Position numbers and translations under genes: made by a program
Source of the DNA: Cellulomonas fimi
GTDB taxonomy: Bacteria; Actinomycetota; Actinomycetes; Actinomycetales; Cellulomonadaceae
Direction of reading: 5' to 3'
Assembly (NCBI RefSeq): GCF_012952065.1
Contig: NZ_JABCJJ010000007.1
Coordinates: 97,106-161,105, forward strand
Length of the DNA: 64,000 nt
In this document: in pieces, positions 17,022 to 25,551 of the stretch
Numbering within the stretch: position 1 is the first letter of the stretch
How the letters are laid out: each line of letters opens with the position of its first letter
Notes under the pieces: generated by a model
Database searches by the model: none
What the model was told of the DNA's origin: nothing
What the model saw: only the letters and a program-made list of their open reading frames with translations

Positions 17022-18794
17022 TCAGGCCAGGGTCTGCCGCAGCACGTCGAGGCCGACCGACCCGAGGCCGAGCGCGCGGGCGTGGAACTCGCGCAGGCCG
17101 CCCGCCCCGCCGGGCGCCCGCCGGGCGGTGACCGCAGCGTCGCGCGTCTGCTCCCAGAGCCGCTGGCCGATCTTGTACGAGGGCGCCTGCCCGGGCCAGC
17201 CGAGGTACCGATCGAGCTCGAAGCGCAGGTACGGCTGGGGCATCGCCACGTTGGCCCGCAGCAGCTCCCACGCCTTCTCCGCGTCCCAGGTGCCGCCGCC
17301 CCAGCGGGCGGGCGCCGGGAGCCCGAGGTGGACGCCGATGTCGAGGACCACGCGGACCGCCCGCATCCGCTGGCCGTCCAGCATGCCGAGCCGGTCGCCC
17401 GGGTCGTCGAGGAACCCCAGGTCGCCCATGAGGCGCTCGGCGTAGAGGGCCCACCCCTCGCCGTGGCCCGCGACCCAGCACGCGAGCCGGCGCCACCGGT
17501 TGAGCGTGTCGCGCGCGTGCACCGCCTGGGCGCACTGGAGGTGATGGCCGGGGACGCCCTCGTGGTAGACGGTCGTGCGCTCGCGCCAGGTCGTGAACTC
17601 CGTGACCCCGGCCGGCACGGACCACCACATGCGCCCGGGCCGGGAGAAGTCGTCGCTCGGCGGCGTGTAGTAGATGCCGCCCTGCTGGGTCGGCGCGATC
17701 AGGCACTCGAGCGCCCGGATCGGCTCGGCGATGTCGAAGTGGGTGCCGTCGAGGGCCAGCACCGCCGCGTCGGACGTCTCCTGCATCCAGGCCCGGAGGG
17801 CCTGCGTCCCGTGCAGCTGCCGGGCGGGGTCCGCGTCCAGCGCCGCGACCGCGCGCGCCACGACGTCGGGCCCCCCGGCGTCGCGCGGCCCGAGCACCTC
17901 CCGTGCGACCGACTCCTGCTCGGCGACCACCCGGTCGAGCTCCTCGAGTCCCCACGCGTAGGTCTCGTCGAGGTCCACGTCGGCGCCGAGGAAGTACCGC
18001 GACCACAGCGCGTACCGGTCGCGGCCCACGGCGTCGGCGGCAGGTGCGTGCGGAGCGAGCTCCTCGCGCAGGAACCCCGCGAGCTCGGCGTACGCGGAGC
18101 GCGCCGCGGCGGCGCCGTGCTCGAGCTCCTTGCGCACGAGCGAGCACGCCGCCGACTCGTCGAGCACCGCGTCGACGGCCGGGCCGGTGATGAACGACGT
18201 GAAGAACGACGACGCCGGGTCGGCGAGCTCGTCGGCCTGCGTCGCGCCGATCGCCACCTGGCGCGCGGCGGGGACGCGACCGCGGGCCGCACCCGCGCGC
18301 AGGGACGCCCGGTAGCCGGCGAGCGCGCCGGGCAGCGCGTTCAGCCGGGCGGCGACGTTCTCCCACGCCTCGACGCTGCTCGTGGGCATCAGGTCGAAGA
18401 CGTCGCGCAGGTCCTGCACCGGGGACGCGATGTTGTTGAGCTGGCCGAGCCACTCGCCGGCCTCGTCGAGCTCGAGGTCGAGGCCCAGCCGCTCGCGCAT
18501 GACGGCGAGCGTCACGTCGTCGACGTCGTCCACGGGCGGGGTGGTGTCGAGCTCGCGCAGGACGGCGCGGGCGGCGTCGGCCCGGGTCGCGTGCCCCGCC
18601 GGGGAGAGGTCCGTCATCTCGTGGTCGTGGCCGGGGACGCCCATCGACGTGGCCGCGAGCGGGTCCAGGCGAGCGATCGTGTCGACGTAGCGGTCGGCGA
18701 CCGCGTCGATCGGGCTCGATGCGCGGGCGGGCCCCGGCGAGGGGGGCGTGGCCGGCGTGGACGGCGTGGACGACGGCGTGGTGCTGGACGGCAT
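17022..18794 (-). CDS. DUF885 family protein, probable zinc-peptidase-like fold
   Basis: 590 residues. The first ~30 residues are Ser/Thr/Pro-rich and unlike the rest, then PIDAVADRYVDTIARLDPLAATSMG starts the family domain. Diagnostic motifs are TVYHEGVPGHHLQ (HEG..GHH) and GHGEGWALYAERLM, whose His and Glu residues suggest a metal site, as in HExxH-type peptidases. Substrate is unknown. No lipoprotein or Sec signal is visible, so it is likely cytoplasmic. Start fixed by a -10 box 6 nt upstream; it can therefore be transcribed apart from the acc genes 60 nt upstream. Confidence 0.85.
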   Translation of the reverse strand: MPSSTTPSSTPSTPATPPSPGPARASSPIDAVADRYVDTIARLDPLAATSMGVPGHDHEMTDLSPAGHATRADAARAVLRELDTTPPVDDVDDVTLAVMRERLGLDLELDEAGEWLGQLNNIASPVQDLRDVFDLMPTSSVEAWENVAARLNALPGALAGYRASLRAGAARGRVPAARQVAIGATQADELADPASSFFTSFITGPAVDAVLDESAACSLVRKELEHGAAAARSAYAELAGFLREELAPHAPAADAVGRDRYALWSRYFLGADVDLDETYAWGLEELDRVVAEQESVAREVLGPRDAGGPDVVARAVAALDADPARQLHGTQALRAWMQETSDAAVLALDGTHFDIAEPIRALECLIAPTQQGGIYYTPPSDDFSRPGRMWWSVPAGVTEFTTWRERTTVYHEGVPGHHLQCAQAVHARDTLNRWRRLACWVAGHGEGWALYAERLMGDLGFLDDPGDRLGMLDGQRMRAVRVVLDIGVHLGLPAPARWGGGTWDAEKAWELLRANVAMPQPYLRFELDRYLGWPGQAPSYKIGQRLWEQTRDAAVTARRAPGGAGGLREFHARALGLGSVGLDVLRQTLA

Positions 18795-18800
18795 GCTCCG

Positions 18801-18806
18801 AACCTA
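18801..18806 (-). promoter_or_regulatory. -10 box of the DUF885 gene (leaderless pattern)
   Basis: Minus-strand TAGGTT, 6 nt, ATG at 18794. Confidence 0.5.
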
Positions 18807-18855
18807 CCCGCGCGCTCGGTCGCCCTCAGCCACGCGACCGCCTGCCTCGGGTCGC

Positions 18856-19116
18856 TCAGCCGCGCAGGCTCCAGCGCCACGTGTCCGGGCCGGGATCGCC
18901 GAGCTGACCCGGTCGACGCAGCAGGCGTCCGCGGTCCGACCACGCCGCGGGCGCCGTCGTGGTGTGGCTCGGGGGCTCGTCGGCGCCGGCCGTGGCGAGC
19001 CCGGCGACGAGCGCCGCCAGCTCGAGGTCGTCCGGCGCGCCCCGCACGACGCGCACGTGGGTCCGCGGCGAGGCCTCGGCGGCGGGCTGGCCGGTCGACC
19101 CGGGGTGCTCGCTCAC
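18856..19116 (-). CDS. accE: Acyl-CoA carboxylase epsilon subunit
   Basis: 86 residues. Matches the small epsilon subunits known only from actinobacterial acyl-CoA carboxylases: a disordered head, then VRVVRGAPDDLELAALVAGL and a C-terminal SDRGRLLRRP...TWRWSLRG. These subunits bind the alpha-beta complex and raise its activity. Its GTG overlaps the stop of the preceding unknown gene by 4 nt (GTGA), and it lies downstream of accD, which supports the assignment. Confidence 0.88.
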   Translation of the reverse strand: MSEHPGSTGQPAAEASPRTHVRVVRGAPDDLELAALVAGLATAGADEPPSHTTTAPAAWSDRGRLLRRPGQLGDPGPDTWRWSLRG

Positions 19117-19667
19117 TCGTCGTCCTCGTCGTCGTCGAAGCCGTCGAAGTCGGCGGGTTCGCCGCGCGACGTCGCCCACTCGACGACCTCGAACCCGGCG
19201 TCGACGAGTCGCACCACGAGGCTCTCGCCGCCCTGGTCGAGCAGGTCGAGCACCGAGTCCATGGTCACGTCGCTCGTGCCCTGCGGCGGGCTGATGACGA
19301 AACCCAGGTGGAACACCTCGGCGGTCTCGGGCACCGGGGGCGCGTCCGGGTCCACGACCTCGTGGACGTGCTCCCCGGCGTCCCAGGCCATCGACGTGAG
19401 ATCGGCGTGCAGGCCGAGCCGGTCGTGGAGCCGGTCGTACAGCTCCGCGTTGAGGGTCCCGACGCGCGCCTCGAGCGCGAGCACGCGTGGGTCCTCGTCG
19501 GCCTCGTGCGACCCGAACTCGCCGCGGACGCCGACCGCGGTGTCCACGTACTCGTGCAGCGCCGCCGCGAGCGCGTCGACCGCGGCGTGCAGCGGCGCGG
19601 CGTCGACCGGGCCGAGCGGCCGGTCGGAGTGCGCGGCCCCCGAAGAGTCGTGGTCGTGGACGCTCAC
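19113..19667 (-). CDS. Unknown acidic protein inside the acyl-CoA carboxylase operon
   Basis: 184 residues from GTG with GGAGGGG upstream. Sequence is acidic, ending in a Glu/Asp tail (FDGFDDDEDDE), with no cysteine or membrane segment. It contains a region AEVFHLGFVISPPQGTSDVTMDSVLDLL that looks folded. I recognise no family. The position between accD and accE with translational coupling to accE suggests a link to carboxylase function or assembly, but this is inference. The longer frame upstream encodes the 53-bp repeat and is rejected as a start. Confidence 0.7.
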   Translation of the reverse strand: MSVHDHDSSGAAHSDRPLGPVDAAPLHAAVDALAAALHEYVDTAVGVRGEFGSHEADEDPRVLALEARVGTLNAELYDRLHDRLGLHADLTSMAWDAGEHVHEVVDPDAPPVPETAEVFHLGFVISPPQGTSDVTMDSVLDLLDQGGESLVVRLVDAGFEVVEWATSRGEPADFDGFDDDEDDE

Positions 19668-19678
19668 AGCCCCCTCCG

Positions 19679-19794
19679 TTCGCGCGCGGTGCCCCGCTCG
19701 CTGCGCTCCCGGCGCCTCCCCGCGCTCACAGTGCTTGTCATTTCGCGCGCGGTGCCCCGCTCGCTGCGCTCCCGGCGCCTCCCCGCGCTCACAG
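19679..19794. repeat. Two exact 53-bp direct repeats behind accD
   Basis: Copies at 19679-19731 and 19742-19794 are identical and separated by 10 bp (TGCTTGTCAT). The second copy includes the accD stop codon. In the sense of the operon each carries GAGCGCAGCGAG (19697-19708 and 19760-19771 on the complement). Origin is a duplication or insertion of a small repetitive element; each copy holds short GC-rich self-complementary parts. Confidence 0.9.
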
Positions 19795-21432
19795 CGGGAT
19801 GTTCCCGTGCTTCTTCGGCGGCAGGCTCGCCCGCTTGGTGCGCAGCGCGCGCAGCGCACGGACGACCTGGACCCGGGTCGCCGACGGCTCGATCACCGCG
19901 TCGACGTACCCGCGGTCGGCCGCGTCCCACGGGTTCACGATCGCCTCCTCGTACTCGGCGGTCAGCCGGCCGCGCTCCGCCTCGACGTCGCCCCCGGCGT
20001 CGGCCATCTTCTTGAGCGCCCCGCGCTGCAGGATGTTGACGGCACCGCCCGCGCCCATGACGGCGATCTGGGCCGTCGGCCAGGCGAGGTTGATGTCGGC
20101 GCCGAGCTGCTTGGACCCCATGACGATGTACGCGCCGCCGTAGGCCTTGCGCGTGATGACCGTGACGAGCGGCACGGTCGCCTCGGCGTAGGCGTAGATG
20201 AGCTTGGCGCCGCGCCGGATGATGCCGTTCCACTCCTGGTCGATGCCCGGCAGGAACCCCGGGACGTCGACGAACGTGAGCACCGGGATGTTGAACGCGT
20301 CGCACGTCCGCACGAAGCGCGCGGCCTTCTCGGCCGCGTTGATGTCGAGCGTGCCCGCCATCTGGAGCGGCTGGTTGGCGACGACGCCCACCGCGTGCCC
20401 CTCGACGTGCCCGAACGCGGTGAGCACGTTGCGCGCGTAGAGCGGCTGCACCTCGAGCAGCACGCCCTCGTCGACCACGTGCTCGACGACCGTGCGCATG
20501 TCGTAGGGCTGGTTGTCCGAGTCGGGGACGAGCGAGTCCAGCTCGAGGTCGGCGTCCGACACCTCGAGGGGCCCCTCGCCGCCCGCGAACACCGGCCCGT
20601 CGGTGAGGTTGTTCTGCGGGAGATAGCTGAGGAGCGACTTCACGTAGTCGAACGCGTCGTCCTCGTCCGCCGCGAGGTAGTGCGCGACGCCGGACCGCTC
20701 GTTGTGCGTGTGCGCGCCGCCGAGCTCCTCGAACCCGACGTCCTCGCCCGTGACGGCGCGGATCACGTCGGGCCCCGTGATGAACATGTTCGAGGTGCCG
20801 TCGGCCATGACGATGAAGTCGGTCAGCGCGGGGGAGTAGACCGCCCCGCCGGCGCTCGGCCCGAGGATCAACGAGATCTGGGGGATGACGCCCGACGCCG
20901 CGACGTTGCGCCGGAAGATCTCCGCGAACTGGGTCAGGGCGGCCACGCCCTCCTGGATCCGCGCCCCGCCGCCGTCGGAGATGCCGAGGAGCGGCACGCC
21001 GGTGCGCAGGGCCAGGTCCATGACCTTGGTGATCTTCTGGCCGTGGACCTCGCCGAGCGACCCGCCGAAGACCGTGAAGTCCTGGGAGTAGATGCAGACC
21101 TGACGCCCGTGGATGGTGCCGTGCCCGACGACGACGCCGTCGCCGGGGACCCGCTTCTTCTCCAGCCCGAAGTTCACCGAGCGGTGCCGGGCGAACGCGT
21201 CGAGCTCGACGAACGAGCCCGGGTCGAGCAGGCCGTCGATGCGCTCGCGCGCGGTCTTCTTGCCGCGCGCGTGCTGCTTCTCGGCGGCCACGGTCTCGGG
21301 GTCCACCGTCGCGGTCTGCGTCCGCCGACGGAGGTCGGCGAGCTTCGCGGCCGTGCCGGACGTGCGCACCGTGCCGGAGGAAGGACTCGTGGGGAGGGAG
21401 CTCGTCGATGCGGAGCTCGATGCGTCGGTCAC
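19789..21432 (-). CDS. accD: Acyl-CoA carboxylase beta chain (carboxyltransferase)
   Basis: 547 residues, AccD5/PccB-like. After a Ser/Thr-rich head it reads [53 protein letters not shown] (first oxyanion region), [16 protein letters not shown], and second-half motifs [34 protein letters not shown] and [10 protein letters not shown]. It transfers carboxyl from the biotinylated alpha chain to acetyl- or propionyl-CoA. GTG start with a TAGTCT box 6 nt upstream. First gene of accD-unknown-accE, divergent from birA. Confidence 0.95.
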   Translation of the reverse strand: MTDASSSASTSSLPTSPSSGTVRTSGTAAKLADLRRRTQTATVDPETVAAEKQHARGKKTARERIDGLLDPGSFVELDAFARHRSVNFGLEKKRVPGDGVVVGHGTIHGRQVCIYSQDFTVFGGSLGEVHGQKITKVMDLALRTGVPLLGISDGGGARIQEGVAALTQFAEIFRRNVAASGVIPQISLILGPSAGGAVYSPALTDFIVMADGTSNMFITGPDVIRAVTGEDVGFEELGGAHTHNERSGVAHYLAADEDDAFDYVKSLLSYLPQNNLTDGPVFAGGEGPLEVSDADLELDSLVPDSDNQPYDMRTVVEHVVDEGVLLEVQPLYARNVLTAFGHVEGHAVGVVANQPLQMAGTLDINAAEKAARFVRTCDAFNIPVLTFVDVPGFLPGIDQEWNGIIRRGAKLIYAYAEATVPLVTVITRKAYGGAYIVMGSKQLGADINLAWPTAQIAVMGAGGAVNILQRGALKKMADAGGDVEAERGRLTAEYEEAIVNPWDAADRGYVDAVIEPSATRVQVVRALRALRTKRASLPPKKHGNIPL

Positions 21433-21438
21433 ACGCCG

Positions 21439-21444
21439 AGACTA
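21439..21444 (-). promoter_or_regulatory. -10 box of accD (leaderless pattern)
   Basis: Minus-strand TAGTCT, 6 nt, GTG at 21432. Back to back with the birA promoter; the two -10 boxes are 22 bp apart, so a single regulator could control both. Confidence 0.55.
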
Positions 21445-21466
21445 GTTCTCCCGTCGGTCGTCGCGA

Positions 21467-21472
21467 GATGAT
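21467..21472 (+). promoter_or_regulatory. -10 box of birA (leaderless pattern)
   Basis: GATGAT, 6 nt, ATG at 21479. The first base departs from the usual T. Confidence 0.4.
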
Positions 21473-21478
21473 CGGCCG

Positions 21479-22384
21479 ATGGGTGAGCCGGTCGACCGTC
21501 CCGCGCTGCGCGCCTCGGCGCTGCGCGAGCTGCTGCTGCACCCGGCGGGCCCGCTGGGCCGCCTCGAGGTGGTCGAGCGCGCGGAGTCGACCAACACCGA
21601 GCTGGCCGCGGCGCTCACGCGCGAGCCCGACGCGTGGCGCGGCGTCGGCATGGTCGTCGCGGACCACCAGGCCGGTGGACGAGGCAGGGCCGGGCGTTCG
21701 TGGCAGACGCCACCCCGGGCCGCGCTCACGCTCTCGATCTCGGTCTGGCCGACCGCGCAGGACCAGCGGTCGATCGGCTGGCTGCCGCTGCTCACCGGGC
21801 TGGGTGCGGTGCGAGCGCTGCGCGCGACCGCGGGGGTCGACGCCGGGCTCAAGTGGCCGAACGACCTGCTGGTGCTCGGCGCCGCGGCCACCGAGGGCGA
21901 CGCGCTCGACGGGTGGGGCACCGATCGCAAGGTCGGGGGCGTCCTGTCCGAGCTCGTCCCGACCGCGGCCGGCCCCGCCGCGGTGCTCGGCATCGGCATC
22001 AACGTGTCTCAGACGGCCGACGAGCTGCCGGTGCCGAGCGCGACGTCGCTCGCGCTCGCGGGCGCGAAGGACCTCGACCGCGAGGTGCTCGTCGTCGCGC
22101 TCGTCACCGCGCTCGCCGAGCTCAAGGCGCGCTGGAGCACGGCGGGGGGTGACGCCGTCGCCTCCGGTCTCGCCGACGAGGTCCAGGCGGTCTGCCGCAC
22201 GCTGGGCCGACGGGTGCGCGTGGCGCTGCCCGGCGGCGGCGAGCTTGTCGGGACGGCGCGGCGGCTCGACGGGGCCGGCGCCCTCGTCGTCCGGGACGAC
22301 GCCGGGACCGAGCGCACGGTGCTCGCGGGCGACGTGCTGCACGTGCGCGGGGCCGAGCCGGTCGGGCCCGGGCAGCGCCCGTGA
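21479..22384 (+). CDS. birA: Biotin--[acetyl-CoA carboxylase] ligase
   Basis: 301 residues. Catalytic motifs: ESTNTELAA, biotinyl-AMP loop GGRGRAGRSWQTPP, LKWPNDLLV and LGIGINVSQ, followed by the C-terminal beta domain (GRRVRVALPGGGELVGTARRLDGAG). No N-terminal helix-turn-helix, so it is a ligase without its own DNA-binding domain. It would biotinylate the EAMKM lysine of the carboxylase alpha chain at 14289. Divergent from accD, which makes shared control plausible. A run LGAAATEGDALDGWGTDR is inserted after the KWPND motif. Confidence 0.95.
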   Translation: MGEPVDRPALRASALRELLLHPAGPLGRLEVVERAESTNTELAAALTREPDAWRGVGMVVADHQAGGRGRAGRSWQTPPRAALTLSISVWPTAQDQRSIGWLPLLTGLGAVRALRATAGVDAGLKWPNDLLVLGAAATEGDALDGWGTDRKVGGVLSELVPTAAGPAAVLGIGINVSQTADELPVPSATSLALAGAKDLDREVLVVALVTALAELKARWSTAGGDAVASGLADEVQAVCRTLGRRVRVALPGGGELVGTARRLDGAGALVVRDDAGTERTVLAGDVLHVRGAEPVGPGQRP

Positions 22385-22401
22385 CCCAGCTCACCGTGAA
22401 C

Positions 22402-22407
22402 TAGCCT
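22402..22407 (+). promoter_or_regulatory. -10 box of the cyclase gene (leaderless pattern)
   Basis: TAGCCT, 6 nt, GTG at 22414. Confidence 0.5.
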
Positions 22408-22413
22408 GGCCGG

Positions 22414-23514
22414 GTGCCCGACGCCACACCCCCCGAGCCGGTGCGCGGGCCGGACCACGCCCGCTCGACCGCCGAGGAGCTCGACGCCGCGCTGCTCGGC
22501 GGCGACCGCTCGCTGTCCTTGCGCGACCTCGCGGCACGTGCGGGCGACGACGTCTCGCTCGAGGACGTGGCGCTGTTCTGGTCGACGCTCGGGCTGCCCC
22601 AGCCCGACGTCGAGGAGCAGGTCTTCACCCAGGCCGACCTCGACGCCGTCACGCGCATCACGGGGCTCGTCCGGTCGGGCCAGATCGAGCGGCGCACGGC
22701 GATCACCCTCACGCGCGCGCTCGGGCACACCTCCGAGCGGCTCGTCCTGTGGCAGGTCGAGGCGCTCGTCGAGGACGTCGCGTCGCGCCACGCCCTCGAC
22801 GACACCAGCGCGCGACTGGTCGTCCTCGACCGTCTCGACGAGTACGGGCCGCTCCTCGAGGCCCAGCTCGTCCACGCGTGGCGTCGACACCTCGCGGCGA
22901 TGGCCGGCCGGATCGCGGGCGAGTTCGGGTCGGCGAGGGCCGACGAGCTCCCGGACCCGACCGCGCTCCCGCTGGCCAGGACCGTCGGGTTCGCGGACAT
23001 GGTCTCGTTCACCCGCCGGACGGCCGGGCTCGGCCCGACCGACCTGTCGGCCTTCGTGCAGCGCTTCGAGACGGCTGCTCGCGACGTCGTGACGGCGGCC
23101 GGGGGCCGGGTCGTGAAGACGATCGGCGACGCCGTGCTCTTCGTCGCCGACGACGTCGTCACGGGCGCCGACGTCGCGCTCGGGCTCGCCCGGGTGCTCG
23201 GCGAGGAGCTCGACGTCGAGGCGGAGCGCGCGGTGGGCGGGTTGGCCGAGGGCGCGCGCGGCGTCACGCCGGTGCGCGTCGGCTTCGTGCAGGGCCGGGT
23301 GCTCTCGCGGTTCGGCGACGTTTTCGGCCCGTCGGTGAACGTCGCGGCGCGCCTCACCGACATCGCCGAGCCGAGCACGGTGCTCACCGACCCGCAGACC
23401 GCGACGCTGCTGCGCGGCGACCCGCGGTACGTGCTCGAGCCGCAACCGAGCCGGGAGCTCGCCGGGCTCGGGAGCGTCGCCCCCGTGCGGGTCCGCGCGG
23501 CGGCGACCTCCTGA
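22414..23514 (+). CDS. Class III adenylate cyclase, Rv1264-like
   Basis: 366 residues. The C-terminal half is a class III cyclase domain: VGFADMVSFTRR (first metal Asp), GGRVVKTIGDAVLFV (adenine-selecting Lys, second metal Asp) and FGPSVNVAARLTDIAEPS (transition-state Asn and Arg). The N-terminal ~180 residues are helical and soluble, without GAF/PAS/HAMP, the layout of the M. tuberculosis pH-sensing cyclase Rv1264. It should make cAMP from ATP, with the N-terminal part regulating activity. Control by pH is inference from that family. Lies 29 nt after birA but has its own -10 box. Confidence 0.85.
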   Translation: MPDATPPEPVRGPDHARSTAEELDAALLGGDRSLSLRDLAARAGDDVSLEDVALFWSTLGLPQPDVEEQVFTQADLDAVTRITGLVRSGQIERRTAITLTRALGHTSERLVLWQVEALVEDVASRHALDDTSARLVVLDRLDEYGPLLEAQLVHAWRRHLAAMAGRIAGEFGSARADELPDPTALPLARTVGFADMVSFTRRTAGLGPTDLSAFVQRFETAARDVVTAAGGRVVKTIGDAVLFVADDVVTGADVALGLARVLGEELDVEAERAVGGLAEGARGVTPVRVGFVQGRVLSRFGDVFGPSVNVAARLTDIAEPSTVLTDPQTATLLRGDPRYVLEPQPSRELAGLGSVAPVRVRAAATS

Positions 23515-23517
23515 CGC

Positions 23518-24255
23518 TCAGTCGGCGACCGGCCGGATGAGCTCGGGTCCGTCGTTGCCGACCTTGTTGACCGCCGTCGAGACCGGCGTCAGCTCGAGCC
23601 GGGGGAGCGGCGAGTCGAGCAGCGTGGCCGCCTGCTCGGCGTCGACCGCCGGATCCAGCCAGGCGTCCCACCGGTCGGGGCGCAGGATGACGGGCTGGCG
23701 GTCGTGCACGTGCCCCATCTCGTCGACGGCGGTGGTCGTGATGACCGTCGCGGACACGAGCCAGCGCTCGGGGTCGTCCTCGGCCTTGGTCGGGTTCTTC
23801 CAGAACTCGTAGAGCCCTGCCATGGCCAGCGGTGAGCCGTCCGGTGCGTGGATGAAGTACGGCTGCTTGGTCGTCGACCCCGACGCCGAATCGGGCGGCT
23901 GCCACTCGTAGTAACCGTCGGCCGGCAGCAGGGCGCGGCGGAGGGCGAACGCGCGCTTGAACGCGGGCTTGGTCAGGAGCGTCTCGGCGCGCGCGTTGAT
24001 CATCCGCGAGCCGATGCCCGGGTCCTTGGCCCACGACGGCACGAGCCCCCAGCGCGCCGTCCGCAGCGTGCGCTCGATCGCTCCGTGCGAGCCGTCCTCG
24101 AGCCGCTCGGGTCGCTCCACGACCATGCGCACGGGGTCGGTCGGCGCCACGTTCCACGACGGCGCCAGCAGGCGCACGTCGTCGGCGACCGACGCGAGGG
24201 CGAACTCGTCCGCCAGGTCCTGGGCCCCACGGAAGGAGGCGTATCTGCCGCACAT
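23518..24255 (-). CDS. SOS-associated peptidase, YedK/HMCES family
   Basis: 245 residues beginning MCGRYAS: the invariant Cys2, exposed after Met removal, forms a thiazolidine crosslink with abasic sites in single-stranded DNA in this family. Other conserved parts: PSWNVAPTDPV, RTARWGLVPSWAKD, MINARAET, DGYYEWQ and MGHVHDRQPVIL. It protects abasic DNA during replication. ATG fixed by the need for Cys at position 2. Transcribed toward the cyclase gene (3 nt between stops); no terminator fits in that gap. Confidence 0.93.
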   Translation of the reverse strand: MCGRYASFRGAQDLADEFALASVADDVRLLAPSWNVAPTDPVRMVVERPERLEDGSHGAIERTLRTARWGLVPSWAKDPGIGSRMINARAETLLTKPAFKRAFALRRALLPADGYYEWQPPDSASGSTTKQPYFIHAPDGSPLAMAGLYEFWKNPTKAEDDPERWLVSATVITTTAVDEMGHVHDRQPVILRPDRWDAWLDPAVDAEQAATLLDSPLPRLELTPVSTAVNKVGNDGPELIRPVAD

Positions 24256-24261
24256 GGGCCC

Positions 24262-24267
24262 AGGGTG
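24262..24267 (-). promoter_or_regulatory. -10-like box of the YedK gene
   Basis: Minus-strand CACCCT, 6 nt, ATG. The first base differs from the TANNNT consensus, so this is weaker than the other cases. Confidence 0.35.
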
Positions 24268-24315
24268 CCGTACGGCGCGACGCGCAGCGCGTCCGGTGGT
24301 GGGAGGATCTGCGTG

Positions 24316-25545
24316 ATGACGACCGGCGGCGACCACTCCCCACCTTTCCGTCGACCCCAGGCGAAGCACGTGCTGCTGCTCGGGCTCATGGCCGCGCTGC
24401 CCGCCGTGACGAGCGACATCTACCTGCCGTCGCTGCCCGAGGTCGGCCGGGACCTCGGCGCCACCACGACGGCCGTGCAGCTCACCATGACCGGCGTGCT
24501 GGTCGGGTCCGGCGTCGGGATGCTCGTCGTGGGACCGCTCTCGGACTGGCTCGGGCGGCGGAGGCCGGTGCTCATCGGAGTCGGCGTCCACGTCGTCATC
24601 TCGGTGCTCTGCGCGTTCACGCCGGGGATCGAGGTGCTGATCGCGCTGCGCGTCGTGCAGGGGTTCTTCAACGCGGCGGCCACCGTCGTCGCCCTCGCCG
24701 TGATCCGGGACCTGTTCAGCGGCGCCGACGCCTCGAGCCTGCTCTCACGGCTCATGCTGGTCATCGGCATCGCGCCGCTGCTCGCCCCGACGGTGGGCGG
24801 GCTCATCGCCAGCGTGGCCGGATGGCGTGCGGTCTTCCTGGCGCTCGCCGCGTTCGGTGTCGCGCTCTGGCTCGTGGTGTACCGCCGTCTTCCGGAGACG
24901 CTGCCACCCGAACGGCGCCGCGAACGGGGCATGCGGCCGGCGCTGCGGGGGTACGCAACCTTGCTGCGGGACCGGCACTTCGTCGCCGTCGCGGTCCTGC
25001 CCGGGCTCTCGATGTCGGTCCTGATGAGCTATGTGGTGGGGTCGCCCTTCGTGCTCCGCGAGGGCTACGGGCTGTCGGCGAACCAGTTCGCCCTGGTCTT
25101 CGCGGTCAACGGCGTCGCCCTCGTGGGCGCGGCGCAGATCAACGCGGCCCTCGTCCGGCGGGTCGCCCCCATCCGCATCCTGCGGGTCGCGCTGCCGCTG
25201 GCGCTCGGGTGCGCGGGCGTGCTGCTCGCGGTCGCGCTGACCGAGGCCGGCGGCCTCCTCGGGCTGCTCGCGGTGCTCTGGGTGCTCCTCGGCCTGCTCC
25301 AGTTCCTGCCGCCCAACGCCTCCGCGATCGCCCTGAGCAGGCACGGGGAGATGGCCGGCACGGCCGCCGCGTTCATCGGCGCGCTGCAGACCGGGATCGC
25401 CGGGACCGTCAGCCCGCTCGTGGGCGTCCTCGGGGGCGACGCCCCGGCGATGGCGGTCGTGATGGTGGGCAGCGCTGCGGTCGCCCTGCTCGTGCTCGCG
25501 CTCGCCACGCCCGCCTACCGCCGGGACGGTTGGCCCCTGCTCTGA
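24316..25545 (+). CDS. MFS drug-resistance transporter, Bcr/CflA type
   Basis: 409 residues with 12 predicted membrane helices. The first helix region TSDIYLPSLPEVGRDLG and motif A GPLSDWLGRRRPVLIG (between helices 2 and 3) place it in the Bcr/CflA drug:proton antiporter group, inner-membrane exporters of compounds such as bicyclomycin or chloramphenicol. ATG start with GGGAGG 8-12 nt upstream. Divergent from the YedK gene, convergent with the aminotransferase (6 nt gap). The substrate cannot be told from sequence. Confidence 0.88.
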   Translation: MTTGGDHSPPFRRPQAKHVLLLGLMAALPAVTSDIYLPSLPEVGRDLGATTTAVQLTMTGVLVGSGVGMLVVGPLSDWLGRRRPVLIGVGVHVVISVLCAFTPGIEVLIALRVVQGFFNAAATVVALAVIRDLFSGADASSLLSRLMLVIGIAPLLAPTVGGLIASVAGWRAVFLALAAFGVALWLVVYRRLPETLPPERRRERGMRPALRGYATLLRDRHFVAVAVLPGLSMSVLMSYVVGSPFVLREGYGLSANQFALVFAVNGVALVGAAQINAALVRRVAPIRILRVALPLALGCAGVLLAVALTEAGGLLGLLAVLWVLLGLLQFLPPNASAIALSRHGEMAGTAAAFIGALQTGIAGTVSPLVGVLGGDAPAMAVVMVGSAAVALLVLALATPAYRRDGWPLL

Positions 25546-25551
25546 CGGCGG

